A stretch of DNA of 64,000 nucleotides from Bradyrhizobium stylosanthis. GTDB taxonomy: Bacteria; Pseudomonadota; Alphaproteobacteria; Rhizobiales; Xanthobacteraceae. The stretch's first letter is position 1. The number at the start of each line of letters is the position of its first letter. Where the stretch lies: assembly GCF_001641335.1 (NCBI RefSeq), contig NZ_LVEM01000002.1:175754-239753 (forward strand), given 5' to 3'. This document shows positions 55,106 through 62,257 of this stretch, one piece after another. Under the pieces are notes generated by a model. It had not been told where the DNA came from. It saw only the letters and a program-made list of their open reading frames with translations, and made no database searches. A program made the position numbers and the translations under genes.

Positions 55106-55146
55106 GATGCCGCTCCGCTTCACTGCGTGGCTGCTCGGCTGGAGGT

Positions 55147-55497
55147 TCAATAGCCGGCGACAGCCAGAACCACGACGACGCTGAGCATCATCCAGCCGAA
55201 GTGCCGGCCGCGCGTGGCCCAGGCGTTGGCCAGCGCCGAGACGCCAAACACACAGGCGAGGGTGGCGACGATCCAGTGGCGGGCCGGCTCCGAGCCCATC
55301 AAGGGCGCCGCGATCAGGAGCACACCGCCGCCGATCCAGGCGACGGTCGAGGCCTGCCAGACCAGCCGGATCAGGGTGCGGAGCCGTTCCGGCTCGATGC
55401 TGGCGCGTGCAAAGACCTTGGCCTCGCCGAGATAGCCATGGATCAGCGCGACGACGATGGTCAACACGCCGGCACATTGGAGCAGGAGATCACGCAT
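55147..55497 (-). CDS. Small integral membrane protein, unassigned
   Basis: About 116 residues with four hydrophobic segments (about 4-20, 45-63, 74-91, 98-114) and no recognised motif. It could be a DUF4345-like or DoxX-like small membrane protein, but that is not supported by a clear signature. GGAGAAG lies three bases upstream of the ATG at 55497; an ATG at 55509 falls within the operator palindrome and is unlikely. It is first in the operon under the paired palindromes. Confidence 0.75.
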   Translation of the reverse strand: MRDLLLQCAGVLTIVVALIHGYLGEAKVFARASIEPERLRTLIRLVWQASTVAWIGGGVLLIAAPLMGSEPARHWIVATLACVFGVSALANAWATRGRHFGWMMLSVVVVLAVAGY

Positions 55498-55505
55498 CGA
55501 CTTCT

Positions 55506-55523
55506 CCATACAGTTATGTATGG
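55506..55523. promoter_or_regulatory. Operator 1: palindrome CCATACA-N4-TGTATGG
   Basis: CCATACAGTTATGTATGG has seven-base perfect arms around GTTA. It lies over the predicted start of transcription of the minus-strand operon (about 55518), between its -10 box and its ribosome site. Together with a second palindrome at 55553 it frames the operon promoter, which is the arrangement of TetR-family repression. Confidence 0.75.
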
Positions 55524-55524
55524 T

Positions 55525-55553
55525 GAGATAGCGGCTGGCCTGCCGCCTGTCAA
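55525..55553 (-). promoter_or_regulatory. Promoter of the four-gene acyl-CoA operon
   Basis: On the minus strand TTGACA (55553-55548), 17-base spacer and TATCTC (55530-55525) give a strong sigma-70 promoter. Both operator palindromes touch it, one at each end. Confidence 0.7.
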
Positions 55554-55566
55554 TACACTAGTGTAT
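55553..55566. promoter_or_regulatory. Operator 2: perfect palindrome ATACACTAGTGTAT
   Basis: A 14-base perfect palindrome. It overlaps the operon's -35 edge and lies 22 bases before the likely TetR start at 55589. Half-site TGTAT(GG) is shared with operator 1. A bound TetR dimer at both sites would block the operon and likely its own gene. Confidence 0.75.
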
Positions 55567-55588
55567 GGCGTCATTTCCGGGAACCGAC

Positions 55589-56119
55589 ATGACCGAACAG
55601 CTCTCCGCGGACGACTGGATCAAAGAGGGGCTGAAGGCGCTCGCCAAGAGCGGCTTCACGGCGCTGAAGGCCGATCCGCTGGCGAGAGCCATGGGGGTTT
55701 CGCGCGGCAGTTTCTACTGGCATTTTGCCGATCTCGGCGCGTTCCATGGCGCGGTGCTGAAGCGCTGGCGCGAGATCGCGGCGGAGCAGATCATCGCCGA
55801 CGTCGAAGCCGCCGGCGACGAGCCGTTGAAGGCGCTGCTGCGCAGCTCGTTCGGCGCGCGGCTCGATCTCGAGCGCGCGGTGCGCAACTGGGCCGCGTTC
55901 GATGCGGGCGCGCAAGGCGCGGTGCGCGCGATCGACCGCCGCAGGCTGGACTATATCGAGGAGCAGCTCGCGCTGCGCGGGCTGGACCGGGCGACCGCAC
56001 AGGCCCGCGCGCAGATCCTCTACTGGACGTTCCTCGGCTTCGCCCTGTCGGCAGCGCCGGTGCCGGCGGCGCGGCTCCAGGGCATGATCGACGAGATTCT
56101 GCGCATGGTGTCCGCTTGA
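55589..56119 (+). CDS. TetR/AcrR family transcriptional regulator
   Basis: A 176-residue regulator. The N-terminal helix-turn-helix (about 10-55) reads [20 protein letters not shown], a standard TetR recognition segment, and the C-terminal ligand domain (about 60-176) is helical ([20 protein letters not shown]). It likely represses the divergent crotonase-thioesterase operon and itself through the palindromes at 55506 and 55553. ATG at 55589 is preferred; an ATG at 55565 falls in operator 2. The inducer is unknown, perhaps an acyl-CoA or aromatic compound. Confidence 0.93.
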   Translation: MTEQLSADDWIKEGLKALAKSGFTALKADPLARAMGVSRGSFYWHFADLGAFHGAVLKRWREIAAEQIIADVEAAGDEPLKALLRSSFGARLDLERAVRNWAAFDAGAQGAVRAIDRRRLDYIEEQLALRGLDRATAQARAQILYWTFLGFALSAAPVPAARLQGMIDEILRMVSA

Positions 56120-56180
56120 GGCGACCCGATGGGCGGTGGCGGATTTCTGTGCTAGAGGCAGTCGAACGCCGGAGACCAAA

Positions 56181-56378
56181 ATGAACACGTCGACCGAACG
56201 CCCCGAAGCCAGCGTCGATCCCAAATTGCTGGAGATCCTGGTCTGCCCGCTGACCAAGGGTCCGCTGGAATTCGACTCCGCAAAGCAGGAGCTGATCTCG
56301 CGCAGCGCCAAGCTCGCCTATCCGATCCGCGACGGCATCCCGATCATGCTGCCGGAAGAGGCGCGCAAGATCGATTGA
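56181..56378 (+). CDS. Trm112 family protein
   Basis: A 65-residue protein. [20 protein letters not shown] and [20 protein letters not shown] are the Trm112/YcaR pattern; only one cysteine (VCPLTKG) remains of the usual zinc site, as in many proteobacterial members. Such proteins stabilise methyltransferases in archaea and eukaryotes; the bacterial role is unknown. ATG at 56181 is used because the family core starts soon after. In related genomes it commonly follows the LON-domain gene, which is 7 kb upstream here. Confidence 0.9.
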   Translation: MNTSTERPEASVDPKLLEILVCPLTKGPLEFDSAKQELISRSAKLAYPIRDGIPIMLPEEARKID

Positions 56379-56413
56379 GGGTTTTGGGGCCGGGATGGAG
56401 CTATACCCTCGGT

Positions 56414-56533
56414 GTCGTCCCGGCGAAGGCCGGGACCCATAACCACAGGCGGTGGTTTGGCGCGGGCTGGTCACTCCGAATCTTCGCAAAACTCTTGCTG
56501 CGGCGTACGGGTCCCGGCCTTCGCCGGGACGAC
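56414..56533. repeat. Terminal-inverted-repeat element, copy D (27-base ends, one mismatch)
   Basis: The ends (56414-56440 and 56507-56533) are inverted copies, each a hairpin with stem GTCCCGGC/GCCGGGAC. The left end plus inner segment (ACCACAGGCGGTGGTTTGGC) matches the inverse of the inner right part of copies at 34019 and 10777. It lies between convergent Trm112 and hydroxylase genes. Confidence 0.88.
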
Positions 56534-56560
56534 AGCGGGGAGTGCTGCGCGGACGCCTTC

Positions 56561-57781
56561 CTACAGCGCCTCGCCCTTCAACAGCCTGGGCACCTCGCCC
56601 GTCAGCCCTGCGGCCTGCCGAATAAAAAGGTTCTTCAGCGGCGGGGCGCGATCGACGAGGCCGAGGCCGATGTCGCGCACCGTGCGCAGCAGGGTCGACT
56701 GGTTGGAGAACAGGAAGTTCAGCGAGTTGGTGGCAACGCCCATCGCCATGGTGTCGAAACGGCGCCAGCGCTGATAGCGCTCGAGCACGTCGGCGCCGCC
56801 GAGATCCATGCCGAGCCGCGCGGCGTCGACGACGACCTCGGCCAGCGCGGCCACATCCTTCAGCCCCATATTGAGACCCTGGCCCGCGATGGGGTGAATG
56901 ACGTGGGCGGAATCGCCGACCAGCGCGAGACGGTCGGCAATGAAGGAACGCGCGACGAAATAGGACAGCGGAAACGCGCGCGGCTTGTCGAGCGCCTTCA
57001 CCTCGCCGAGATGCAGGCCGAAGCGCTGCTCGAGCTCGCCGTGGAACTCCTCGTCGCCGAGCGCGACGATGCGCGCGGCCTCGGCGCGACGCTCGGTCCA
57101 GACCAGCGACGAGCGCTTTCCCGTGAGCGGCAGGATCGCGAAGGGGCCCGCAGGCAAAAAGTGCTCCTCGGCGCGGCCCTCGTGATCGCGCTCGTGCCCG
57201 ACGGTGACGACGATGCCGGACTGGTCATACTCCCAGCCATGGGTGGCGATGCCGGCGCGGTCGCGCAGCTTCGACCGCGCGCCGTCGGCGGCGACCAGGA
57301 GGCTGGCGGCGATCACGCTGCCATCGCCGAGCGTCACGTCGATGCCTTCCGCGCGCGCGTCGTAAGACGCCACCGTGGTGGCGCGAAGATCGATGCCCGC
57401 GGCCTCGGCGCGCACCACCAGCGCATCGATCAGCCGGCGGTTCTCAACCATGTGGGCGAAGGGCTCGCCCGGCGCGACGTCGCCGGCAAAATTCAGGAAT
57501 ACGGGCCGCGTGGCGTCCTCGAGCCTGGAATCGGTGACGACCATGTCGAGGATCGGCTGCGCCTCGCCCCTGACGTCGTCCCAGGCGCCGATCACCTCGA
57601 ACAGGCGGCGGCAGGCAGCCACGATCGCGGTCGCGCGGGGATCGCGGCTCGGCCGCGTGCTGAGCGCGGGATCGGCCACGATGACGGGAATCTCCGGCCC
57701 CAGCCCCTGGCGCAACGCCAGAGCCAGCGCGAGGCCGGCAAACGCGCCGCCGCCAATGACAATGCTACCCTGTACCGACAT
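56561..57781 (-). CDS. UbiH/UbiF/VisC/COQ6-family FAD-dependent hydroxylase
   Basis: A 406-residue flavoprotein monooxygenase. The N-terminal FAD loop SIVIGGGAFAGLALALAL has GGGxFxG instead of the usual GxGxxG pattern. AHMVENRRLIDALVVRA is the DG/ATG-region segment, and GDSAHVIHPIAGQGLNMGLKD is the second FAD motif. It hydroxylates a ring position in ubiquinone synthesis, likely at the cytosolic face of the membrane. Which ring carbon (UbiL, UbiH or UbiM type) cannot be decided here. The start at 57781 opens MSVQGSIVIGGG. It is divergent from tesB. Confidence 0.9.
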   Translation of the reverse strand: MSVQGSIVIGGGAFAGLALALALRQGLGPEIPVIVADPALSTRPSRDPRATAIVAACRRLFEVIGAWDDVRGEAQPILDMVVTDSRLEDATRPVFLNFAGDVAPGEPFAHMVENRRLIDALVVRAEAAGIDLRATTVASYDARAEGIDVTLGDGSVIAASLLVAADGARSKLRDRAGIATHGWEYDQSGIVVTVGHERDHEGRAEEHFLPAGPFAILPLTGKRSSLVWTERRAEAARIVALGDEEFHGELEQRFGLHLGEVKALDKPRAFPLSYFVARSFIADRLALVGDSAHVIHPIAGQGLNMGLKDVAALAEVVVDAARLGMDLGGADVLERYQRWRRFDTMAMGVATNSLNFLFSNQSTLLRTVRDIGLGLVDRAPPLKNLFIRQAAGLTGEVPRLLKGEAL

Positions 57782-57919
57782 ACCCAAATTCCCGGTCAAA
57801 TCCTGGTCTTGCTAGCAGACTTGAGCTGGGCGAAACAGTGCGGTGAAACAAGGGCGGAACGGCCCGAATGTGTCATTCCGGAGCATCCGGCCCGGAAGGA
57901 CGGCAAGAAAGTTCATTCC

Positions 57920-58783
57920 ATGTCCAAAAGCCTGTTCGACCTCATTTCGATCCTCGACCTTGAGCAGCTCGAGGTGAACCTGTTCCGCGGCAACAGCCCG
58001 AAGACGGACTGGCAGCGGGTGTTCGGCGGCCAGGTGATCGGGCAGGCGATGGTCGCGGCCTGCCGCACCGTCGAGGGCCGGCTGCCGCATTCGCTGCATT
58101 GCTATTTCATTCTGCCGGGCGACCCGAAGGTCCCGATCATCTACCAGGTCGAGCGCCTGCGCGACGGCAAGAGCTACTCGACGCGCCGCGTCACCGCGAT
58201 CCAGCACGGCAACGCCATCTTCTCGATCATGGTCTCGTTCCATGCCGAGGAGGAAAGCGCCTTCGATCACCAGGACAAGATGCCTGACGTGCCGCCGCCG
58301 GAAAAACTGACCGCCGAGGAGGTGGCCAAGCAGCCGATCTTCAAGGAAATGCCGGAGTTCATCCGCCGCTATTACGAGATGGATCGTCCGATCGAATTGC
58401 GTCCCGTCGAGATCGGCCGCTATTTCGGCCAGAAGGTCGACGACGGGCGCATCAACATCTGGATCCGCACGGCGGCGAAGCTGCCCGACGATCCCGCCCT
58501 GCATCTGTGCGCGCTGGCCTATGCCTCGGACTTCTCGCTGCTCGACGCGATCATGGCGCGCTATGGCCGCACGCTGTTCGACAAGGCCATGATGCCGGCG
58601 AGCCTCGATCACGCGATGTGGTTTCACCGCTCGTTCCGCGCCGACGAATGGCTGCTTTATGCCCAGGATTCGCCGAACGCGCGCGGCGGCCGTGGCCTGT
58701 CGCGCGGCCTGATCTTCAAGCCCGACGGAACGCTGGTGGCGTCCGTCGCACAGGAAGGCTCGGTGCGCGAGCGCAAGGCATGA
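57920..58783 (+). CDS. tesB: Acyl-CoA thioesterase II
   Basis: A 287-residue double hot-dog enzyme. VFGGQVIGQAMVAACRTV is the first half motif; SLDHAMWFHRSFRADEWLLY and VASVAQEGSVRERK hold the Asp and Gln of the catalytic triad, with Ser/Thr in GRGLSRGLIF. It cleaves medium and long acyl-CoAs. ATG at 57920 is chosen by the family N-terminus MSKSLFDLISILDLE; the frame is open far upstream over other genes. Its stop codon TGA lies in the end of a dispersed inverted repeat (GCATGAT). Confidence 0.93.
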   Translation: MSKSLFDLISILDLEQLEVNLFRGNSPKTDWQRVFGGQVIGQAMVAACRTVEGRLPHSLHCYFILPGDPKVPIIYQVERLRDGKSYSTRRVTAIQHGNAIFSIMVSFHAEEESAFDHQDKMPDVPPPEKLTAEEVAKQPIFKEMPEFIRRYYEMDRPIELRPVEIGRYFGQKVDDGRINIWIRTAAKLPDDPALHLCALAYASDFSLLDAIMARYGRTLFDKAMMPASLDHAMWFHRSFRADEWLLYAQDSPNARGGRGLSRGLIFKPDGTLVASVAQEGSVRERKA

Positions 58784-58823
58784 TTCCCGAGAAGTGGGAA
58801 CCGGTTCTCGGACGAGATCATGC
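58778..58823. repeat. Inverted-repeat element (GCATGAT family) that includes the tesB stop
   Basis: GCATGAT (58778-58784) and ATCATGC (58817-58823) are perfect ends. An inner hairpin CCGAGAA-GTGGGAACCGG-TTCTCGG lies between. The tesB stop codon TGA at 58781-58783 is part of the left end, so the repeat defines the end of the protein. Same ends as at 48470. Confidence 0.8.
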
Positions 58824-58846
58824 TTGAAAAAAGAGCTTGAGCGGCG

Positions 58847-59809
58847 TCAGCCGCCCTGCAGCCCCGTCGCCTTGATCACCGGGCCCCATTTGCGCCGCTC
58901 CCGCGTTTCGAACCGGGCAAGGTCCGCCGGTGTCCCGCCGGCCGGATCGAGCCCCAGCTCGTGCAGCCGCTTCCTGGTCTCGGGCAGGGCCAGCGCCTTG
59001 GCGAACTCACCGTTCAGAAGCTCGATGATGGCCTGCGGCGTATCGCGCGGCGCGTAGAAGGCATTCCATCCGGCCATCTCGAAATCAGGCACGCCCTGCT
59101 CGGCGACGGGCTTCACGCCGGGCAGGAGCTCGCTCGGCTTCAGCACGGTGATGCCGAGTGCCTTCAGCTTGCCGTCGTCGATCTGGGTGCGTACCGCCGT
59201 GACCGTATCGATGATCAGCGGCACCTGCCCGCCGAGCACGTCGGTCATCGCCGTCGCCGATCCCTTGTAGGGAACGCCGAACATCGGCGCGCCTGTGACG
59301 TCCTTGAGGAACTCGAAGATGACGCGCGCCGTCGTGCTCGGCAGGGCGATGTCGATCCTGTCAGGCTTTGCCTTCGCAGCACTGATCAGGTCGGCGACGC
59401 TGTTTCCGGCGAATGACGGACTGGCCGTGATCACCAGCGGCAGCTTGCCGACCAGGATGATCGGGGCGAAATCCTTGTCCGGCGCGAATCCCATCGACGG
59501 ATACATGAACTCGTTCATGGTCTGGGTGGCGTTGGTGCCCATCAGCAGCGTGTAGCCGTCGGGCTCCGAATGCGCGGCCTGCTCGGCGCCGATATTGCCG
59601 CCGGCACCGGGCTTGTTCTCGACATAGAAGCGCTGGCCCAGCGTGCGCGACAGATGGTCGGCGAGATATCGCGCGACGACGTCGGTGCCCTGTCCGGCCT
59701 GATAGGGAACGATGATCTTGACGGGCCTGGTCGGATAGGTCTGCGCGAGGCTCGCGCAGCTCCATAGCAGGGCCAGCCATCCCACGGCCCATCTCGCGGA
59801 TCTCAGCAT
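58847..59809 (-). CDS. Bug-family tripartite tricarboxylate transporter substrate-binding protein
   Basis: A 320-residue periplasmic solute-binding protein. Signal peptide at about 1-22 (LALLWSCASLAQ). The Bug start TYPTRPVKIIVPYQAGQGTD and VENKPGAGGNIGAEQAAHSE and GYTLLMGTN are signatures. Bug proteins bind carboxylates such as aromatic acids, dicarboxylates or nicotinate; the membrane partners TctA/TctB are not in the window. It is the last gene of the four-gene acyl-CoA operon, 15 bases after the CoA-transferase gene, so it probably brings in the operon's acid substrate. Confidence 0.92.
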   Translation of the reverse strand: MLRSARWAVGWLALLWSCASLAQTYPTRPVKIIVPYQAGQGTDVVARYLADHLSRTLGQRFYVENKPGAGGNIGAEQAAHSEPDGYTLLMGTNATQTMNEFMYPSMGFAPDKDFAPIILVGKLPLVITASPSFAGNSVADLISAAKAKPDRIDIALPSTTARVIFEFLKDVTGAPMFGVPYKGSATAMTDVLGGQVPLIIDTVTAVRTQIDDGKLKALGITVLKPSELLPGVKPVAEQGVPDFEMAGWNAFYAPRDTPQAIIELLNGEFAKALALPETRKRLHELGLDPAGGTPADLARFETRERRKWGPVIKATGLQGG

Positions 59810-59824
59810 GCTCGTTTCCTCTCG

Positions 59825-61084
59825 TTATGATTGTTTTGGTCGTGTTCTTGTTGGCCGTCTTAGGGCGGTGTCCTTCCGTTGCGGCGACACGATTCCGGTC
59901 TCGATCAGGCCGTTGATCGTACGCTCATCGAAACCGGCATCCGCCAGAATGTCACGGGCATGCTCGCCGAAGCGGGGCGGGCGCCGTCCGGCGCCGCCGG
60001 GGGTCCGGGCGAGCTTGACGGGAACGCCGGGCGCGCGATGGCCCTCGCTCTCGACCAGCATGTCGCGGTGCGCGACATGGGCTTGCGCGAACGCCTGCGG
60101 CACGGTGTTGACGGCGCCCGCGGGAACGCCGGCCTGCATCAGGTCGCGGCAGAGCGCCTCCGATGTGAATTTTGCCAGCGTGCGTTCCAGCTCGGTGCGC
60201 AACGCGGCGACGTGAGCAAGCCGGTCGGCGTTGGTCCTGAAGCGGGGGTCGTCGAGCAGGTCGTCGCGCGCAACCTTCTGGCAGAAGCGGCGGAACTGGC
60301 CGTCATTGAGGATGCCGAGGAAGATCTCGCCATCGGCCGCCGCGAACTTGTCGTAGGGCGCGATGTTGGGATGGGCGCTGCCGAGACGACCGGGCGTATT
60401 GCCCGAGCAAAGCCAGTTCGCCGCATGCGGCACCAGCAGACCGAGCGCGGTGTCGAACAGCGTCACCTCGACGCGCTGTCCCCGTCCGGTCCGCTCGCGC
60501 GCCGCCAGCGCCAGCAGGACGCCGGTGAGCGCGTTGTAGCCGGTGACGTAGTCGACGATGGGCACGCCGACGCGCGTCGCGCCGGACTCCTGCGCGCCGT
60601 TAATGCTCATCAGGCCGCACATGGCCTGCAGCACCGCGTCATAGCCCGGCAGGCCGCCGAGCGGCCCGTCGGCGCCGAAGCCCGAGATGGCGCAGTAGAT
60701 CAGGCGCGGGAAGCGCTCCGACAAATGCGCCTCGTATCCGAGCCCCCAGCGCTCCATCGTGCCGGGCAGGAAATTCTCCACCAGCACGTCGGCGCCTTCC
60801 AGCAGGGCTTCGAGCACCGCGCGTCCATTGGCGCGCGACAGGTCGAGCGCCATGCCGCGCTTGCCGCGATTGACGGCGCCGAAATACGCCGCCTGTCCAG
60901 CCGCGTCGAAGGGCGGGCCGAGACCGCGCGTCTCGTCGCCCGCCGGCGGCTCGATCTTGACGACGTCGGCGCCGTGATCGGCCAGCATCTGCGTGCACAG
61001 CGGTCCCGCCAGCACGCGCGAGAGATCGACGACCTTGAGGCCGGTCACCGCTCCGCGCGTGAGATCTGATGCGGGCATGCTCAT
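59825..61084 (-). CDS. CaiB/BaiF family CoA-transferase
   Basis: A 419-residue class III CoA-transferase. KVVDLSRVLAGPLCTQMLAD, NRGKRGMALDLSRANGRA and PRLIYCAISGFGADGPLGG are typical; the catalytic Asp is in GLPGYDAVLQAMCGL. It transfers CoA between acyl-CoA donors and a free acid. In operon context with an AMP ligase, a MaoC-type dehydratase and a Bug protein, a role in activating or exchanging CoA on the operon's acid is plausible. 18 bases separate it from the dehydratase stop. Confidence 0.92.
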   Translation of the reverse strand: MSMPASDLTRGAVTGLKVVDLSRVLAGPLCTQMLADHGADVVKIEPPAGDETRGLGPPFDAAGQAAYFGAVNRGKRGMALDLSRANGRAVLEALLEGADVLVENFLPGTMERWGLGYEAHLSERFPRLIYCAISGFGADGPLGGLPGYDAVLQAMCGLMSINGAQESGATRVGVPIVDYVTGYNALTGVLLALAARERTGRGQRVEVTLFDTALGLLVPHAANWLCSGNTPGRLGSAHPNIAPYDKFAAADGEIFLGILNDGQFRRFCQKVARDDLLDDPRFRTNADRLAHVAALRTELERTLAKFTSEALCRDLMQAGVPAGAVNTVPQAFAQAHVAHRDMLVESEGHRAPGVPVKLARTPGGAGRRPPRFGEHARDILADAGFDERTINGLIETGIVSPQRKDTALRRPTRTRPKQS

Positions 61085-61102
61085 GCGCCCAGTTGGTTGC
61101 TG

Positions 61103-62242
61103 TCAGCTGCGGCTTGGCAGTTCGACGATACCGGTTCCGAGCACTGAGAGCTCGTCGTCCTGGTTGCGCGCCTCCTGCTCGATCTCGACGAGGTGACGGC
61201 CGTTCTCGACGAATTTGCGCTTCACCTTGCCCTTGATGAACAGGATGTCGCCCTCCGGATTGTGCCGGCGGATCTTGCAGGTCGCGCGCCGCAGGAAGCC
61301 GTCATCGCCCATCCAGTTGGTGAGGTGATGGGTCAGCCAGGAGCAGCGCTCCGGACCGTAATCATAGGCGCCGGGCGCGCCGACCTCGAGCGCGAACTCC
61401 TCTTCCCAATGCACCCGCTCGGGGCAGTCGGGGATATTGAAGCGGTTCGGGATGCCGAGGCCGCGATGGGCGTCGGCGAGCTTCCAGGCAAGCTTGTTGG
61501 CGCGGATGTAGAGACCGCCCCAGCCTTGCGCATAGGCGATGAAGCCGGTGACCGTCATCGGGCCCTTCAGCATCACCGGCAGCGCCTCGCCTTCGGTGAC
61601 GTCCTGCCAGTAGCGCGGACGCGAACCCTGGATGCGCTCCTCGGCGTAGTGCTTATAGGCGGCGGCCAATTCCTCGTCGCTGTAGCGGCGCGGCGCGCGG
61701 GCCTTCACTTCCTTGTACTTGGTGCCCTGGTCGCGCGCGTGGTCGCGCTCGGTGCGGAAGCACCAGCTGTCGGCTTCGGCGACGAGGTCGCCCTGCTGAT
61801 TGAAGAAGTCGACGTGATAGGTCTGCTGGATGGCGCGGCCGGCGAAGCGGGTCTGATGCTCGACGAGGTCCTTCAGCTTGGCCTCGGTCGAAATCACGTC
61901 GTTGCGACGGACCGCCTTGTGCCAGGTCCAGTCCGCACCCGACCACATGGCGTGGACACCGGGCAGCCCGCCGACATAGCCCGACACGATACGGCTGGTC
62001 GAAAACAGGAAGCTCGGCAGCGCGACGATGCCGCCGTAAGCGGACTTCGCCGCGTAATCGGGATCGCACCAGAGCGGATTGTCGTCGCCGATGCCGTGCG
62101 CGTAGTGACGAATGTTGTCGCGCGTCGCCTCGTAGCACCAGGGCTCGGCGGTCACACCGATGGAGACGCCGATGCGCTTGCGCAGATCGTCGAGACCCTC
62201 TTCGGTGATCTTTGGAAACCTGGTTTCGATCTTGTCCAGCAT
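61103..62242 (-). CDS. MaoC-type/FAS1-like acyl dehydratase
   Basis: A 379-residue protein of two hot-dog parts. The N-terminal FAS1-like dehydratase domain (about 10-170) reads YEATRDNIRHYAHGIGDDNP, with AKSAYGGIVALPSFLFS; the C-terminal hot-dog part (about 205-370) has PMTVTGFIAYAQGWGG and DWMGDDGFLRRATCKIRRHN-like segments. It resembles proteins that hydrate enoyl-CoA or mesaconyl-CoA; typical MaoC Asp-His catalytic pair is represented by GDDNP and its partner is less clear. It follows the ligase gene by 15 bases on the same strand. Confidence 0.85.
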   Translation of the reverse strand: MLDKIETRFPKITEEGLDDLRKRIGVSIGVTAEPWCYEATRDNIRHYAHGIGDDNPLWCDPDYAAKSAYGGIVALPSFLFSTSRIVSGYVGGLPGVHAMWSGADWTWHKAVRRNDVISTEAKLKDLVEHQTRFAGRAIQQTYHVDFFNQQGDLVAEADSWCFRTERDHARDQGTKYKEVKARAPRRYSDEELAAAYKHYAEERIQGSRPRYWQDVTEGEALPVMLKGPMTVTGFIAYAQGWGGLYIRANKLAWKLADAHRGLGIPNRFNIPDCPERVHWEEEFALEVGAPGAYDYGPERCSWLTHHLTNWMGDDGFLRRATCKIRRHNPEGDILFIKGKVKRKFVENGRHLVEIEQEARNQDDELSVLGTGIVELPSRS

Positions 62243-62257
62243 GTGACGTTCCTCTCC

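Noticed and set aside
56375..57919. An N-terminal extension of about 515 residues in frame with tesB
   Set aside because: It runs across a repeat and the opposite-strand hydroxylase gene; TesB homology begins exactly at 57920.
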